DNA of 49,039 bases. It comes from Candidatus Nanopelagicales bacterium (lineage in GTDB: Bacteria > Actinomycetota > Actinomycetes > S36-B12). Positions 47,350-49,039 of this stretch are shown piece after piece (within the stretch, counting starts at the first letter, position 1; every line of letters begins with the position of its first letter). Under the pieces are notes generated by a model, which was given only the letters and a program-made list of their open reading frames with translations, did not search any database and was not told where the DNA came from. The position numbers and the translations under genes were made by a program. The DNA is taken from the NCBI GenBank assembly GCA_017857175.1, contig JAFMDS010000010.1, positions 1 to 49,039 on the forward strand, in the 5' to 3' direction.

Positions 47350-47361
47350 TTAGTCGGAGAA

Positions 47362-48222
47362 TTAGATGACGGGTGGGCGACCAGCCTTTGTCATTTTCCA
47401 CACTGTTGACCATTTCATGGGAGTTCTATCCAACGGTGAGGTGTTTACCCCTTCGCGCAACCCTGCGATGAACGCTTTGCGCGCTTTCTTGTCTTTGGTG
47501 CGCGCCAAAGTAAGCACTGTCCAACTACCAACGTAGAGCGGCTCGAGAACCACTGGGAGATTACGGCGAGCCAGCCACACGCGATTGCGCGCCTGCATGC
47601 GGTAGAACTCCTCATGGCGCAATGGATTAATCACCGGGTGATGCACGACGATGTCTCCCGCGTACCAGGGAACGTAGCCGGCGTCCCACACGCGCCACAC
47701 CAAATCAATGCCTTCATGAGCATAAAAAAATTCATCGGGCCAACCACCACATGCTGTGAGTACCTCGGGGCGGATTGCGGTGGCACCTTCCCACAAGGTA
47801 GTGGCGGGGCTGGGCTGTGCCGGATCTCCCATGCGCAATCTGGGCACCCAGCGACCCGGGCCCGGGATACCCGTCGGGTCAACCACCCGCGGTTGAATAA
47901 GTCCCACTTCAGGACGTTGCTGGAAAATTATTGCAAGGCGGGCTAGAAAATCTGGTGCGGGTAAATCGGCATCGTCGTCCAAGAAAAATAGAAAGTCGCC
48001 ACTGACTTCATGCACTCCTGCGTTGCGCCCTGCGGGAATACCCACGTTTTCTGGGAGCCCGAGTGATTTCACTCCAGCTGGAAGATCCGTGGGCACCCAG
48101 CCATTACCCACCACGACAATGTCCGTTGTCACGCCCTTTTGGGAAAGTACTGATTCAATGCCACGGCGCAGTTCAACGGGTCGTGTTCCCATGGTGAGAA
48201 TGACAACACCAAAACTGATCAT
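47362..48222 (-). CDS. Glycosyltransferase family 2 protein
   Basis: FGVVILTMGTRPVELRRGIESVLSQKGVTTDIVVVGNGW, NVGIPAGRNAGVHEVSGDFLFFLDDDADLPAPDFL, FFYAHEGIDLVWRVWDAGY. Confidence 0.92.
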   Translation of the reverse strand: MISFGVVILTMGTRPVELRRGIESVLSQKGVTTDIVVVGNGWVPTDLPAGVKSLGLPENVGIPAGRNAGVHEVSGDFLFFLDDDADLPAPDFLARLAIIFQQRPEVGLIQPRVVDPTGIPGPGRWVPRLRMGDPAQPSPATTLWEGATAIRPEVLTACGGWPDEFFYAHEGIDLVWRVWDAGYVPWYAGDIVVHHPVINPLRHEEFYRMQARNRVWLARRNLPVVLEPLYVGSWTVLTLARTKDKKARKAFIAGLREGVNTSPLDRTPMKWSTVWKMTKAGRPPVI

Positions 48223-49013
48223 CGCAGTTTGCTCGATGTCATGATTGAAATAAAGTGACCAACAATCGTGACAACACCCAATAGTGTCAAAGCCACTAGC
48301 AAGAATCGGGTTACCGTCAAATCACCCGTGAACAAATCACCCACTGCCGCAATAAAAATGAGAATAGTTAATTCAACAGAATGATAAGCCCGTTGGAATG
48401 GAAACAGGCGCGCCAATGAACGCAGTTTTCGCACCATGCCCACGGTTGGCACTCCGACACTTTCTTTGTCCTCAAGTTTGGGCAGGTTGTTATACGCACG
48501 GGAGACATGAACCATGTCGTTTAATGCTTTGTTGAACATGATGATTAATGCAAGTAGCGCACCGAGCAGGGGCCATGCCGAATCGAGCCAACCAGCATCA
48601 GGAAAACCTGCAGCGCGTAAACCAAGGGCTAGCGGAATGACACTCTCGGCAACATAATGACCCACCCGATCAAGGAATACGCCTTTGGGTGAGGAAGTTT
48701 TGCGCCAGCGGGCAATTTCGCCATCGGAGCAATCCCAGAGCATTTGCATTTGCCCGAGAATGAGCGCAAGGCTCGCACCGGGCATGCCCGGAATTAAGAG
48801 TGCAACACCAGCTAATGCGCCGGTCAGAATCATGAGATAGGTCACGCCGTTAGCGGAGATTGATGTTCGAAGCAGAAGGCTAGTTAGGTAGGGCGAAATG
48901 TCGCGCAAGTAGACATCGGCAACCCAATGCTCAGAATTTTTGCGATCGCGCACGGCTGGGGGTTGGCATACCTCACGGATTTGAGCAATGGTCGGGTGCG
49001 GTTGCTTACTCAC
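48219..49013 (-). CDS. CDP-alcohol phosphatidyltransferase family protein (variant motif)
   Basis: LWDCSDGEIARWRKTSSPKGVFLDRVGHYVAESVIPLALGLR with multiple TM segments; 4-bp overlap with downstream GT2. Confidence 0.87.
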   Translation of the reverse strand: MSKQPHPTIAQIREVCQPPAVRDRKNSEHWVADVYLRDISPYLTSLLLRTSISANGVTYLMILTGALAGVALLIPGMPGASLALILGQMQMLWDCSDGEIARWRKTSSPKGVFLDRVGHYVAESVIPLALGLRAAGFPDAGWLDSAWPLLGALLALIIMFNKALNDMVHVSRAYNNLPKLEDKESVGVPTVGMVRKLRSLARLFPFQRAYHSVELTILIFIAAVGDLFTGDLTVTRFLLVALTLLGVVTIVGHFISIMTSSKLR

Positions 49014-49039
49014 AGCGATGCCACCTTCTTTTGTGAATC

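Noticed and set aside
1-49039. Mobile elements, prophage, toxin-antitoxin or restriction/defence systems
   Set aside because: No transposase, integrase, phage structural, REase/MTase or paired TA genes recognised; the HTH at 18466 resembles excisionases only at fold level and has no integrase neighbour.
1-49039. tRNA/rRNA genes
   Set aside because: No rRNA-like stretches or convincing tRNA cloverleaf seen by eye; tRNAscan-SE would be needed to exclude formally.

Overview
This 49 kb window is a gene-dense chromosomal segment from an actinobacterium (Actinomycetota), probably a compact, streamlined genome. The gene content and order match a conserved actinobacterial core block: adnA/adnB-like helicase-nucleases; moeZ; NAD-GDH; secA; comFC; lpqB-mtrB-mtrA; sahH; CDF transporter; manA; manB; DUF3499; DUF5719; GT2; whiB; fbiA/cofD; fbiB/cofE; manC; TIGR03089; SpoIID; LCP; GT2; CDP-alcohol phosphatidyltransferase. 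I found no rRNA, tRNA, CRISPR array, prophage or IS element. The observations most worth checking are: (1) a pseudokinase-like domain fused to a flippase-like membrane domain; (2) phosphomannomutase fused to a Trm112-like zinc ribbon, with the usual intervening genes absent; (3) an orphan SAF/CpaB + CpaE-like pair divergent from a BldC/Xis-like HTH gene, near two perfect TTATCCACA boxes and a 10-bp-phased direct repeat; (4) extreme compaction at all nine convergent gene pairs, including two tail-to-tail stop codons sharing a CTAG palindrome and a 108-bp antisense overlap that covers the L,D-transpeptidase active-site Cys; (5) short tandem triplications sitting on the stop codons of gdh and whiB; (6) a structured, unannotated leader upstream of sahH; (7) active-site motif deviations in the WS/DGAT, the CDP-alcohol phosphatidyltransferase and the CpaE-like ATPase. 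None of these is proven novel. All homology calls come from recognising motifs by eye, with no database search.
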